The notes under the pieces are model-generated. The model was not told where the DNA came from. It saw only the letters and a program-made list of their open reading frames with translations, and did not search any database. A stretch of DNA of 64,000 nt from Pachyseris speciosa (taxonomy: Eukaryota > Cnidaria > Anthozoa > Scleractinia > Pachyseridae), in NCBI GenBank assembly GCA_016490735.1, contig JAEMWC010000458.1:617067-681066 (forward strand). The letters are read 5' to 3'. Of this stretch, positions 11,090-21,734 are shown one piece after another; positions within the stretch are counted from its first letter, which is position 1; every line of letters starts with the position of its first letter. The translations under genes and the position numbers were made by a program.

Positions 11090-13560
11090 CTCGGCATGGT
11101 ATATGCCCTTTAAGATATCATCCCTAGTGTATATATTTGGTCGGAAAATGAAAATAGCACGTTTTTTGTGATCGTAATCAAGACCTAATTTTGCAAAAAG
11201 AATGTTAAATAACACTCTTTTACTTTTCAAGATGGACAAGAAGAATAACCTTTAAATTTTGTTTGCGCTAAGTATGCCTTGACAAGTGGCTGCAATTTAC
11301 GGTAAGTCAATTGCCAAACGGAAAATGAATACGCAATTCTTTCCGATGTAGTATTTCACCGCAACAAGGGAAAGCGAACGCGAGCTTTTTAGGTCTGTTT
11401 CCTCAGAAAATGGCTTTCGCCAGTTTGTCTTTCGTTCTTATGCCATCGAGATAGCGCCGGACTGATTCGTGCCAATGCAACTTTCCTATAAAATCATTGT
11501 CGGCAAAAGCAAAGACCGTGGAGAAACTGACCCAGCGCACCATATATAATCCTTCAGTGAAGAGACATCCCGTACACTTCTGGCAAGCGACTGTAGTTCG
11601 TATTAAAACCAAGACCGATGGTTAAAGAAAATGAGAAAGAAATAGTCACCGCAAGTCTTATCGTTCCTTTCTTTCTGGAAATTTTGGGAATTCTTTATTC
11701 TTTGAAGAGACTTCCGAACAAGAAGTTATCAATTTATGCAGTTCGTTGCGTGCTGGGGCAGCTACGGGTTTTGATAATGTCTAATAATAGTCTAAATTAA
11801 AAACTTTCCTCCTGAACTGACTTCCCCTTATTTTGTCCATTTCGTTTGTTTGTTTGTGTTCTTGCTTTTTAACCTAAATGTGCTTACAAATTAATTAAGA
11901 CACGCCTAAATTATCATTTTATAGTTGTATTTTCTTGAGGTGCCTGTAGTCCGAATAAGCCCTAATAGTTTCTATATGGGCATCCTCGCCTAATGCTTTT
12001 CTCTTATCGCTTATTTAACATCTATTGTAGTTAAACACATATTTATCTTGTAATTTTAAATAACGATAAGTGGCAAAAATAAACTGAAACTGAAACTGAA
12101 GTCGACCTAAATTGTTAGCAAGCAAGATTATTTTCTAGGTTATGATCTTCGTTTGTTTTAGCCAGATGTCTGTCAATCCGAATTTATCAAGCTGGAAAAT
12201 GGTTTTTCCGTCTTTTGCTCTATAAACCATACAATAAAATAACATTTACTCTCGTAGTTCTTCCTCGAGAACACCGAGGCTTTCCATCACAGCAATCATG
12301 TCCCTCTTTACATTACAGTATTGTTTCAATACAGTGCTAAAATCTTCAGAATCTTCAACGCTTACTGAAATCGTATCGAATCAGTAATTCTAGGATCAAG
12401 TGGCAATTGTTCACGACGTTCTTCTCAAACTAATTAAAAATTCATAATTTCTATTGCCAATAAAAAGCGGCTACATTCATCACTAGCATGAGTTTGATAC
12501 CCAATGAAAACCCAGTTGAAAATCAAACGTGTTTTGGATCAGATATCCAAACCAAGCGTGGTTTACGTTTTCATCTGGGTTTTCATTGGCTATCAAAATT
12601 CACGCATAAAAACAAAGCAAATTAAACACAAGAGCATTATTTACTATTAGCTATACAGTGCTAGTTAATTTTTTTTTCATTTACAAAAAGTTTTACATCA
12701 TGATTTGTAAACTTTGTGAACTAGCAGTTAAGAGATACGCCACCATTTCACAATTTGCAGGATTCATCTTCAGTACTGCCAAGGCATAATCTTTGTAAAG
12801 ACCGCCAGGATATGATCTAACATGTTCAAAGCCCATTTGTTGTATTTTGTGGAAGCTGGAACGGCGGACGAAAACGACTCGCTCCTTCGTTCATCTCCGC
12901 GATTACTGTATGTGTCAGCTACAATGGATGACTGCCGACGCGAAACAAACAACTCACAAAATGTGTGCAGGCAAAGAGTTGTGCATGAAAATGCAAAAGA
13001 ATGTACGCGCTGTTACTGTTTAAAACAATTGGTTCTAATTGTACAGAGGATATATTCGGCATATTACATTGTATTTTTATGCCTGTTTGAGAAGCCATAT
13101 CAAAACCTTGTTCTTCGGTTTTCATGAGGGTGCCATCTATCTTTCGGTGTTGGGAACCCCTGATGAAACACTCGTACTCGTTTTCTTTTCGGACGACACC
13201 AGGACCTTTTACACCACTGAGTACCCATTTTACAGTCAAAGCAGTCAGGTGACTGATTGCTGCAAGATTTCAATCGAATCTCTGAATTCACTTCTATGCT
13301 CCCCAAATTATTGATTTTTGATGGAGCTTTTAATAGGATAGCTTTTTGGCCATTTTTCGATTGCAAAATACATAGATTAGGAGATATGCCTGATTAGGTC
13401 CCACGGGCCACCAAAGTCCGTTTACTAGATACCGGCGATTAAAAAGAAAGTAAGTTATTACAAAAAAAAAAAAAAGGTAAAAGCAAAGTAACTGTAGCAC
13501 CTGCGTCCCAACACGCTTGTTGTGTAGTTTGAAATGAAACCTAATTTAATGAACCGTTTT
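11090..13560. other. Intron-like DNA of the LRR gene, copy 1
   Basis: No gene is recognised. A LINE-like 3' tail on the plus strand ends near 12104 in a TGAAAC repeat (AATAAACTGAAACTGAAAC). A hairpin of about 109 bp (12491-12599) has arms sharing CCAATGAAAACCC and GGGTTTTCATTGG and looks like a small foldback element. A minus-strand open stretch at 12919-13366 has Cys-rich words but no recognisable domain. Confidence 0.5.
12491..12599. repeat. Small foldback element, copy 1
   Basis: The outer arms TTGATACCCAATGAAAACCC and GGGTTTTCATTGGCTATCAA pair; the centre also self-pairs around GGATCAGATATCC. An identical hairpin is in the duplicate at 23134-23242. Confidence 0.6.
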
Positions 13561-14256
13561 CATTTTATGTTAGCCTGTTCCAGGCGTTCAGAATAGTAAA
13601 CGGAGCGCGATAGTACCGGCAGAGAGAGGCGAAAATAAAGCGGCGAAAAATGGAGAAGGGCTTGGGATGGGAGGCAGGAAGGAACGCCTGTAAAACTTTC
13701 TTTAACAAGACGTATATCTGCGTAAGCTTGGGCTTCTTTCCTGGCATATCCAGCTATAAACGCCAGAAAGTTGTTTTTGTTGATTATTTTACAGCTCTAG
13801 CATAGTACAAGCTTGTAAGCATTGTATATTCCTGGTCTAAATTTTATCCTCTGTCCGTTGTTTACGCCCTGTCTGTAGTCTGCGTTTTACACTGACCAAT
13901 TAAGTAATAAATTTTAGAAACTAATAAAGGTTTAGTGTAGGTCTGCCGCAAACGGTGTGTGCATCTGTACATGATTTGAGCGGAGAAGAAATCATAGTGT
14001 TCGTGCTTCACTTTCAAGGACGACGCTTGATATAAATCCACCATTTTTTTAAACCATGTGCGTGCTCTTTAATCATCCGCATGCGCAGAGACAATAAGAA
14101 GGGACGCATGCGTTTTAGGACCCGGACGGCGATTTGTGACTGAACGCAGAAAAAAAGAACGAAGGGCATTTTAAACCTTGGTCTCCCTTTGGGAAGCCCA
14201 AGTAAAAAGGTCTTTCCGGTATACCAGAATCTAGTATACCCTATGATTGGTCAATT

Positions 14257-14601
14257 TTGACAGTTGCTGTCAACACAAAGCGCGATCATGGCGGATCAGG
14301 TAAAACATCTTACGCAAAGTTCCAAATGGTCATCAACAACGTGCTGAAGAACTTTCCACACATTGTTTCGCTTTGCGAAGAGCAGGTAGATTGCTTGCAG
14401 AATCTTGTCGCTGGGAGAGACGTTTTCGCGATCCTCCCAGCGAAGGGTGGAAGTTGTGAAATCGTGTACGGAAATCCCTCAGAGCTCTTTGTCAAAGGAA
14501 TGGAAAAAGAACTTCAGGAAGGAGACACGCAAATAACTTTGTTTCCTCAGCACTTGATGGTTCAAAATACTCAGCGAGTGTCGCCTATCATTCGAGAATA
14601 A
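14257..14601 (+). pseudogene. RecQ-like helicase N-terminal fragment, copy 1
   Basis: The frame contains LCEEQVDCLQNLVAGRDVFA followed by ILPAKGGSCEIVY. This lines up with the RecQ/DEAD start: the Q-motif region, then the Walker A loop normally read as LPTGxGKS. Here the loop is LPAKGGSC, so the ATP-binding Lys-Ser pair is lost. The frame stops about 55 residues later without motifs Ia to VI. An alternative ATG at 14287 (MADQ) is in another frame. The fragment sits inside the Mutator-like element and upstream of the LINE's 3' end. It could be a captured host exon or a leftover of an autonomous element's own helicase. Confidence 0.55.
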
Positions 14602-15036
14602 TTTGTATTAATTGCGAATGGATTGCATTAGATATTTATTCGTATCAAACTTTCAAATTAATTTGAATATATTTTTTTTTTTTGTAATTTGTTTTATTTT
14701 TTTTTTACAACGCATTACACTACTTACAAAACATTGGGTACAATATTTGCATCACGCTACTTACAATACATACTTACGCTTACAATAACTTGGTTTTTTG
14801 TTTTTTTACACGTTTACATTACATTAAACTACTTACAAAATACGTACAGTGTCTTTGAAAAAAAAATTATTATTAACAATTCACACTTTCATACACGCGC
14901 ATACGCGTACACGACATACACACACACACGCGCGCACACAAACGCTACAACACCATACACGACTGACCCTGGTGTTGGTGTGTTCAAACCTACTGCGTAC
15001 AACTGATATGCAAAACGCGGTAATTAGGTACGCGAG

Positions 15037-18000
15037 TTATAGATCGATGTTTTTCAGAAATTTGCCCCATTTCGCTGTGTAATCAGGTAGCTTATTCTTT
15101 GACTTTGCAACCTCTAGTTCAAGAATTTCAATCTTTCTTATTCTAGCGTTAAAAACTTTAATTAAAGGAGATTTGTTTTTACAACGACATGAATACAAAT
15201 ATTGTTTTGCGATCATTAGTACATGATTGACAAATATCTCGTCTTCACAATTTGACATTCCAAACAAAATTTCTCTGTTGTTAAGATTGTTTATATTAAC
15301 TTTTAAATTGCGTAGCCACTTTATGACCTCTGCCCAGAATTCTCTGGCATAATTACAAGAGATTAAAATATGTTCGAGGGATTCGTTTTCCTTTTCCGCA
15401 AAGAGAACATGCTGGGGAGGGTAAGACACCAATTTTATTTAAAAAGACGTTTGTCACAAGGTATCTGTTAAGTAATTTGAATTGAAATTCACGCAGCTTT
15501 GTATCGGAAGTGACACGATGTGGCAAGCCATATATTTCTTTCCAATCAAGAGTATCATTTATAAAACAGCAACTATATTTCTTTTGAGCAGAAGGAATAG
15601 TAATAACTCTATTTCGGAATTCTTTATAAATAGTTTTTGACACAGCTTTATTGATCGGAGTCTTTTGCCCGTTTAAATTTAAAACAATTTGCTCCTGTAA
15701 ATTAAATGCCTTTTTCTCATGGTGAGAGGACCTTCTCAGTGAGTCTCGCCACTTGTTTGGCAAAGCGTTTATCACAGATACAAGTCTAAAAAAATCTAAA
15801 GGGGAAAAGTCCAGCTCTCTCAAATTACATTTAGTTATTAACTCATTGTGTTCAGAGATTAAGTCTCCTATCCTTAGAATTCCCTTTTCTGCTAGTGCTT
15901 TAAAGAATACAACTTTCCCATCGATGCGAATGAGTCTGTTGTTCCAGAGAATGGTTTGAAGGATCGCATTTCTGTCATCAATAGCTTCTTCGGAATGATT
16001 AATTGCCACTGAGCATTTTGCAAAGCTTTTTAGGCAATCCTCATAAAATGGTGGAAGTTTTATCGGCAGCATTTTAACATCGAAATTGCAACAAAGGATA
16101 AGTTTACCTCCAACGGGTTTTAAGTAATGGAGTAAAATAGTCTTCCAGCTACTCGGTTCGTCGCAAGCTAATTTCTTACAACAAATAATCCTCTGTGTCT
16201 CAATCATGGACATCAAATGTGGAGCCTTTAACCCTCCGTCCTCAATGTCGCCAACGAGAACAGAGCGCTTAACTTTGTCTTTGCCTTTCCAAATAAAATC
16301 GAAAATGATTTTATTTACCTCTTTGACAAACTCTTGGTCAGAACAAATCATGTTCGCTCTATACAAGAAAATCGGAATTATGAATGTCTTGACAATTTGA
16401 ATTCGGCCCATTATTGTCAGATCTCGCCATCTCCAAATGTGTAATTTTTGTTTAATAGAGGTAACAATTTCATCAAAATTCAACCTTCGTTTAGCGCGTG
16501 AGTCGTAGGTAAGATGAACTCCCAGGATTTTTACTGAATGTTTAATTTTCAAATCTCCTATTTCGGTGTCGTTTCGTAAAGAATAATGCCTACCGTTACC
16601 TAGTAACATTACCTCAGATTTTTCGTGATTTATCCTAAGGCCTGAACATTCTCCAAAGGCTTCTACTAATTCCATAAACTTTCTAAGTGAATGGTCATTC
16701 CTTAAGAAGCCGGTCAAATCATCTGCGAACAACTCCAATTTTATCTCCTCGGTATCTACAGTGATTCCTTGAATATCTTTGTTTCTGCGTACGCTTATAC
16801 ATAAAATTTCTAGCACCATAATAAACAAGTAGGCAGAGAGGGGGTCCCCCTGCCGAACTCCTCGTTCAACTGAGAAGGGTGCAGTGGAAAAGCCATTGTT
16901 CAGGACACAGCTTGATACGTTTTTATAAAATGTATGAATCCACTGAATAAATGAATATCCAAACCCGTAAGCGTGGAGGGTTTTAAACAAGAAATCTCTG
17001 CTCACAGTATCAAAGGCTTTCTTAAAATCAATGCAAATCATTGTGCCATTAATGTTATATCTTTCCGTAAACTCCATAATATCATCTACAGTTCTTATTG
17101 CATCAAAGATTGTTCTGCCTTTCACGTACGCACATTGGTTATAATGTATAATGCCAGGTAGGACTGTCTCTAATCTTTTGGCAATCGCTTTTGAACCTAT
17201 TTTAACATCTACGTTAATGAGTGAGATCGGTCTCCAGTTGGATAGGTACCTTTTATCTTTATCTTTCTTCTCTATTAAAGTGATAATAGCTTGCTTCTGA
17301 GAATTTGATAATTCGCCATGATCATAGGAGTAATTTAAGCTGTCTACCATAATCTTGCCTACAACTTGCCAGAAAGCTTTATAGAATTCTACAGTTAATC
17401 CGTCGTTACCTGGCGACTTATTATTCTGAAAAAGCTGAAGGCTTTTAAAACATTCAGAAATTGTTAGTTTTCCTTCGCAAACTTGAGCATCAGATTGGGA
17501 GAGTTTTGGTATGTCGGGATTTCCAAGAAAAGAAGTTAAGATTGTCTTAGGCGGCAAGAGAGTATCATTTTTACAAAGATCGGAGTAGAAACTTTCAATT
17601 TCTTGCCGGATTTTCTGAGGGTCTGTAATCAAAGTCCCTTCGGCATTGAAGATTTTCCGGACTGAACTTTTAATTTTATTGTGACTTTCAAGATTAAGAA
17701 AATATTTATTACTTTTCTCTCCTTTTTCATACCAAGTAGCCTTCGATCGGATAATCGCCCCTTTAGCCAAGTCTTCATAAATATTATCATACTCAATTTT
17801 AAGGATTTCGAGCTGTTCGAAATTTTCATTCGAGGGACATTTGCTACAGTTTTCTTCGTATGTTCGAAGTAAATGTTCAATTTTAGAAACCCTTTCTCTC
17901 TTTTCACGGGCTCTTTCTTTGCCATATTTTATCGACATTTGTCTAATTCTATATTTAATTAAATCCCACAGGACTCTTTTGTCTGTAACTGCATTAAATT

Positions 18001-18856
18001 CAATTAACCACTCTGGTACACTTTCACTTAATAGTGCTACGAAGTTTGTGTCATCAGTAAGACTAGCGTTAAATTTCCAGAACGAAGGGCCATTTTTTTG
18101 TTTGCCAATGCTACTGAAATGCAGAGTTATCGCCGAATGATCGGAGTTTATCGAAGAGATAATATCAGAGTTTTCAATATCTTCCTGACAAACATCGCTT
18201 AATAACCAAAAGTCAAGTCTTCTCTGAATAAGAGGTTTCTTTTGTCTCCAGGTGAAACGTTTGATTCCCGGGTTTCTTATACGCCAAATATCTATCAGAT
18301 CAAAATCTAAGCACAAGTCTTCAACATGTTTGACTGAGGCTTTCTTTGACTGGTTCCCTCCAGAACAGTCCCACTCAGGGTCTAATGTAATATTAAAATC
18401 GCCTCCGATTATTATTCTATTTTCTTTGTCTATGATGTTCTCTTCAATATTCTTATTCAAATTATCGTAAAAACAACATTGATCCTGGACATTATTCGGA
18501 GCGTAGATGTTTACAAATAAGAACGAAGACCCCTGAACTTCAGCTTCCATTATGATATAACGGCCTTTAGCGTCGGAGCTAAGCGAGTTTAGCTTAAAGT
18601 CTAAATCATCCTTAACAAGAATCATTACTCCACAGCTGTGATTTGAACCATGTGAAAAATATAACTTACCTGGCCACTGTGTTTTCCAGATACTCTCGAC
18701 GTCTATAGTGCTATAGGTTTCCTGTAGAAAAACTACGTCATATTTTCGTTCGTTCAACCAGCAAAATAGAGCTTCCCTCTTTGAAGACGACCGTATCCCT
18801 CGAACATTCAGAGACAATAATCTAAAGTCTACACATGATTTTTCGAATTCGAACAA
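15037..18856 (-). pseudogene. LINE ORF2 (endonuclease and reverse transcriptase), frameshifted, copy 1
   Basis: Same protein as ORF2 of copy 2 up to the zinc-finger-like Cys cluster. One extra T in a T run at 15392-15395 shifts the frame after ACSLCGK and ends the protein at residue 1167. The last ~120 residues, including the second half of the Cys/His cluster, continue in another frame to 15037. The endonuclease and RT motifs are untouched. In L1 the C-terminal Cys region is needed for efficient retrotransposition, so this copy is probably inactive. Confidence 0.9.
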
Positions 18857-19122
18857 GCAAACTTATGCACGAAATTAACACGCGAATCGCAAATAAAGTA
18901 TGATTTGAACACAGAAGGGTCATTTTTAACACTTAAGTACAACACTAAATATAATAGTTCATTATAAAGGCTGCTGATACCTAAATCATTTGCGCAACCC
19001 ATGGGATTTGGAGCTTTTGGCAGGTTATTTACTATGCAGATATGCCACTGTTGCTCCCGCTTTTTAAACCTAGAAAGAAAATTTGTTTGCTAATTTTACT
19101 TTTAGCGCATAAGATAAGAGTC

Positions 19123-19974
19123 TTAAGTTACCAAATGTCCGTCAACAATAAGCTTATCCGGCTCTTTCTTATCGAAGAAGGCTCTTTTTCCATCCTCTCT
19201 TGCTTGCTTTAAACGTGGCCACAGTTTCCTTCTCCGCTCCTGTATTTCTTTTGGGTAGTCAGCATACACCCTTACTTCTATTTCATCTTTTACCTCCATT
19301 GCACGTTTAAATACCCTCTCACGATCGGGAAAACGGAGGAAGCGGGCGATAATCGGTCGCGGAGATCCTGGCTTTTTAACTCCGATTCGGTGAACGCGTT
19401 GGAACTCAATTTCGCGCGCGCGATCTACTTCTATCTCTCTCTCCATGTAACGATAAATAAGTTCCTTTGCGTTCTCTTGTGTTGGGTCGGTGGATTCCGG
19501 GATGTTAAAGAAACGTAAATTCTCACGACGGCTGTAGACGTCTTGGTAGAGGATGCGGTCATTAAGAGATTTAATTTTCCTTTCACTTTCGTTGGCTTTT
19601 GACTTCAATTCCTCTATCTCGCCGTTTAGAAATTTTAAGCTATTATCCATTGCTCCAACCGACTTCTCGACTGCGTTAGTTTTGGCGTTTAGTGTGGCAA
19701 TTTCTCCTTCAATGCTTTTTACGGAGGATTCCAAGGTGTTGAATTTCTTTAAGACTCCTTCGACCATATTTTCTAAGCTACTGAGTTTGTGTAGGACAAG
19801 CTGTATCTTCGAGGCGAGATCTTCTGCCATCTCGAGCGCCATGTTGATTTCGTCTGGTGGTTCCGATGGAGTCTTGCAAATTCTTTTTTCTTTCGGCGTT
19901 GAAACTCCGCTTTCCGAGCTACTACTGCTTCCTCTAGTCTTCCGCTTGAATATACTATCAAGAAACTCGGCCAT
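19123..19974 (-). CDS. LINE ORF1 RNA-binding protein (L1 ORF1p / Transposase_22 type), copy 1
   Basis: The protein of 283 residues starts MAEFLDSIFKRKTRG. A Ser-rich basic N-terminus is followed by a coiled coil with heptad-like Leu spacing (about residues 40-140). Then comes an RRM-like region with SRRENLRFFNIPE and a basic C-terminal domain with RPIIARFLRFPDRERVF. This order matches L1 ORF1p, which trimerises and binds LINE RNA. The open frame extends 49 codons upstream, but those codons run across the LINE's 5' boundary and target duplication into the host element, so the internal ATG at 19974 is the right start. Confidence 0.88.
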   Translation of the reverse strand: MAEFLDSIFKRKTRGSSSSSESGVSTPKEKRICKTPSEPPDEINMALEMAEDLASKIQLVLHKLSSLENMVEGVLKKFNTLESSVKSIEGEIATLNAKTNAVEKSVGAMDNSLKFLNGEIEELKSKANESERKIKSLNDRILYQDVYSRRENLRFFNIPESTDPTQENAKELIYRYMEREIEVDRAREIEFQRVHRIGVKKPGSPRPIIARFLRFPDRERVFKRAMEVKDEIEVRVYADYPKEIQERRRKLWPRLKQAREDGKRAFFDKKEPDKLIVDGHLVT

Positions 19975-20676
19975 ACAACAAATAATTGCAAAGAAAAAAA
20001 CAAATAAAGCGGGAGCAATTTCATGTGCGTCCTTACTCGGCCATGACAGACCCAGACCCCCAGTTAATTTGATTAATTTGAATATTGTAATCATCCCACC
20101 GTAGCCTGAGTGTGACCTCATTTGAAATATTTCTGATATCTATTGTTGGTCGGTTCATTTCTCACGTGGCTTGAACGCTTCGTGCGGTGTTTACGTCCAA
20201 ATCGGCCTCGGAATAACCTGTGACAAGAAGAGCTACCACACTCTGCTGAAAGAAGGCCATTTCGCGGCTATTTGCAGCTTGCGAGATCTGAATATCTTTT
20301 TCTTGGGAGCGCGTACGTTGAAAATTGACATTTGACCTTTCACGCTGGGGTGGTTTGTGGTGTTTGGTTGTCAATCAGGTGGTCAAGTAGACGGTAAGAC
20401 CTTTTTAAAGAAAGTTTTAAGGGCGTTCCTTCCCGCCTCCCGGCTCAGGCCCCCCTCCATTTTTCGCCGCTTTATTTTCGCCTCTCTCTGCCGGTACTAT
20501 CGCGCTCCGTTTACTATCTAAACGCCTGGAACAGGATAATTTTATGTCGGTTATGCGACCCCCTGCTATAAAATGTCTATCAGTTGTCCCCAAATTTGCA
20601 CAGTTTCCTGCGCGTCTTCACCATGTCGTTCTTACCGCGATAATGGTGATCGTCACTGAACAAAAGAAGCACTTAC

Positions 20677-20748
20677 AGCGTCCTCAGCCATTTATTGTGA
20701 TCAAAGACACCTCTGGGTAGCTCTGTCAACTGGTTTTCACTCAAGTAC
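20677..20748 (-). CDS. LRR exon, unit 1 of copy 2
   Basis: Identical in structure and protein to the unit 1 exon of copy 1 (LSENQLTELPRGVFDHN, then KWLRTL), with both splice sites present. In a minus-strand message it would be followed, across the nested elements of copy 1, by the three older exons. Confidence 0.8.
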
Positions 20749-21069
20749 CTAAAAACGAATAGTCGCAACACTGTATTAATTAACCGTTTTCACTTTTTAT
20801 ATTGAATGCTTTGGTGACATTGATCAAAGTAATCACATGCGAATTCCAGAGTCCTTATTTGTTGATTTTCTCAGTTAAACAACAGTGTAAGTAATCATGA
20901 TGCTGGTTCCAGTTAGTTTCCCAAACAACGCATATAAAACATAAGCAAAAGTGGGTTTGTCAAAAATGTCTATCAGTTGTCCCCAAATTTGCACAGTTTC
21001 CTGCGCGTCTTCACCATGTCGTTCTTACCGCGATAGTGGTGATCGTCACTGAACAAAAGAAGCACTTAC

Positions 21070-21141
21070 ACATCCATCAGCCCTTTATTGTGATCAAAGA
21101 CACCTCTGGGTAGCTCTGTCAACTGGTTTTCACTCAAGAAC
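21070..21141 (-). CDS. LRR exon, unit 2 of copy 2
   Basis: Same 72-bp phase-1 exon as unit 2 of copy 1, ending KGLMD. Acceptor AG and donor GTAAGT are intact. Confidence 0.8.
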
Positions 21142-21462
21142 CTACAAACGAATAGTCGCAACACTGTATTAATTAACCGTTTTCACTTTTTATATTGAAT
21201 GCTTTGGTGACATTGATCAAAGTAATCACATGCGAATTCCAGAGTCCTTATTTGTTGATTTTCTCAGTTAAACAACAGTGTAAGTAATCATGATGCTGGT
21301 TCCAGTTAGTTTCCCAAACAACGCATATAAAACATAAGCTAAAGTGGGTTTGTCAAAAATGTCTATCAGTTGTCCCCAAATTTGCACAGTTTCCTGCGCG
21401 TCTTCACCATGTCGTTCTTACCGCGATAGTGGTGATCGTCACTGAACAAAAGAAGCACTTAC

Positions 21463-21534
21463 ACCTCCATCAGCCCTTTATTGTGATCAAAGACACCTCT
21501 GGGTAGCTCTGTCAACTGGTTTTCACTCAAGAAC
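21463..21534 (-). CDS. LRR exon, unit 3 of copy 2
   Basis: Same 72-bp phase-1 exon as unit 3 of copy 1, ending KGLME. It is the first of the six near-identical exons in transcript order, after the diverged exon at 41.6 kb. Confidence 0.8.
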
Positions 21535-21734
21535 CTACAAACGAATAGTCGGAACACTGTATTAATTAACCGTTTTCACTTTTTATATTGAATGCTTTGG
21601 TGACATTGATCAAAGTAATCACATGCGAATTCCAGAGTCCTTATTTGTTGATTTTCTCAGTTAAACAACAGTGTAAGTAATCATGATGCTGGTTCCAGTT
21701 AGTTTCCCAAACAACGCATATAAAACATAATACT

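Larger units (their letters stand above)
14671..20071 (-). mobile_element. Full-length L1-like LINE, copy 1
   Basis: A 14-bp direct repeat ATTAATTTGAATAT flanks the insertion (14657-14670 and 20072-20085). The 3' end on the minus strand is a poly(A) tail, seen as a T run just after 14671. In transcript order it has a short 5' UTR beginning near ACTGGGGGTCTGGGTC, ORF1, a 266-bp gap, ORF2, and a 3' UTR with CA/GT-rich sequence. These are the marks of target-primed reverse transcription. The element is 5.4 kb and appears complete at its 5' end. Confidence 0.9.
13571..20538. mobile_element. Mutator-like TIR element with RecQ fragment, split by a LINE, copy 1
   Basis: The left end, starting TAGCCTGTTCCAGGCG, mirrors the right end finishing CGCCTGGAACAGGATA. 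The inverted similarity runs about 140 bp (13571-13713 and 20401-20538), including CGGAGCGCGATAGTACCGGC. A 9-bp direct repeat ATTTTATGT flanks both ends (13562-13570 and 20539-20547). Long TIRs with a 9-bp target duplication are known features of MuDR/Mutator elements, so that class is inferred; no transposase is visible. Without the LINE the element is about 1.55 kb and carries a helicase-like fragment. Confidence 0.75.
9926..20569. repeat. Segmental tandem duplication, copy 1 (about 10.64 kb)
   Basis: The sequence from about 9926 repeats at an offset of 10643 bases from about 20570. The junction CCCCCTGCTAT/AAAATGTC lies inside LRR unit 1, and the second copy ends at CCCCCTGCTAT (31211). 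By eye about ten base substitutions and a few homopolymer changes separate the copies. The unit holds the LRR exon array, non-coding DNA, and the Mutator-like element with its nested LINE. Either a very recent duplication or an assembly artefact that places two haplotypes in tandem would look like this. Confidence 0.9.

Noticed and set aside
12919..13366. Overlapping Cys-containing minus-strand frames, present in both duplicates
   Set aside because: Their conservation reflects the recent duplication, not selection, and no domain is recognisable.
19553..20104. Open frame of 183 codons on the plus strand
   Set aside because: It lies antisense to LINE ORF1 and has low-complexity Leu/Ser content explained by the opposite strand's codons.
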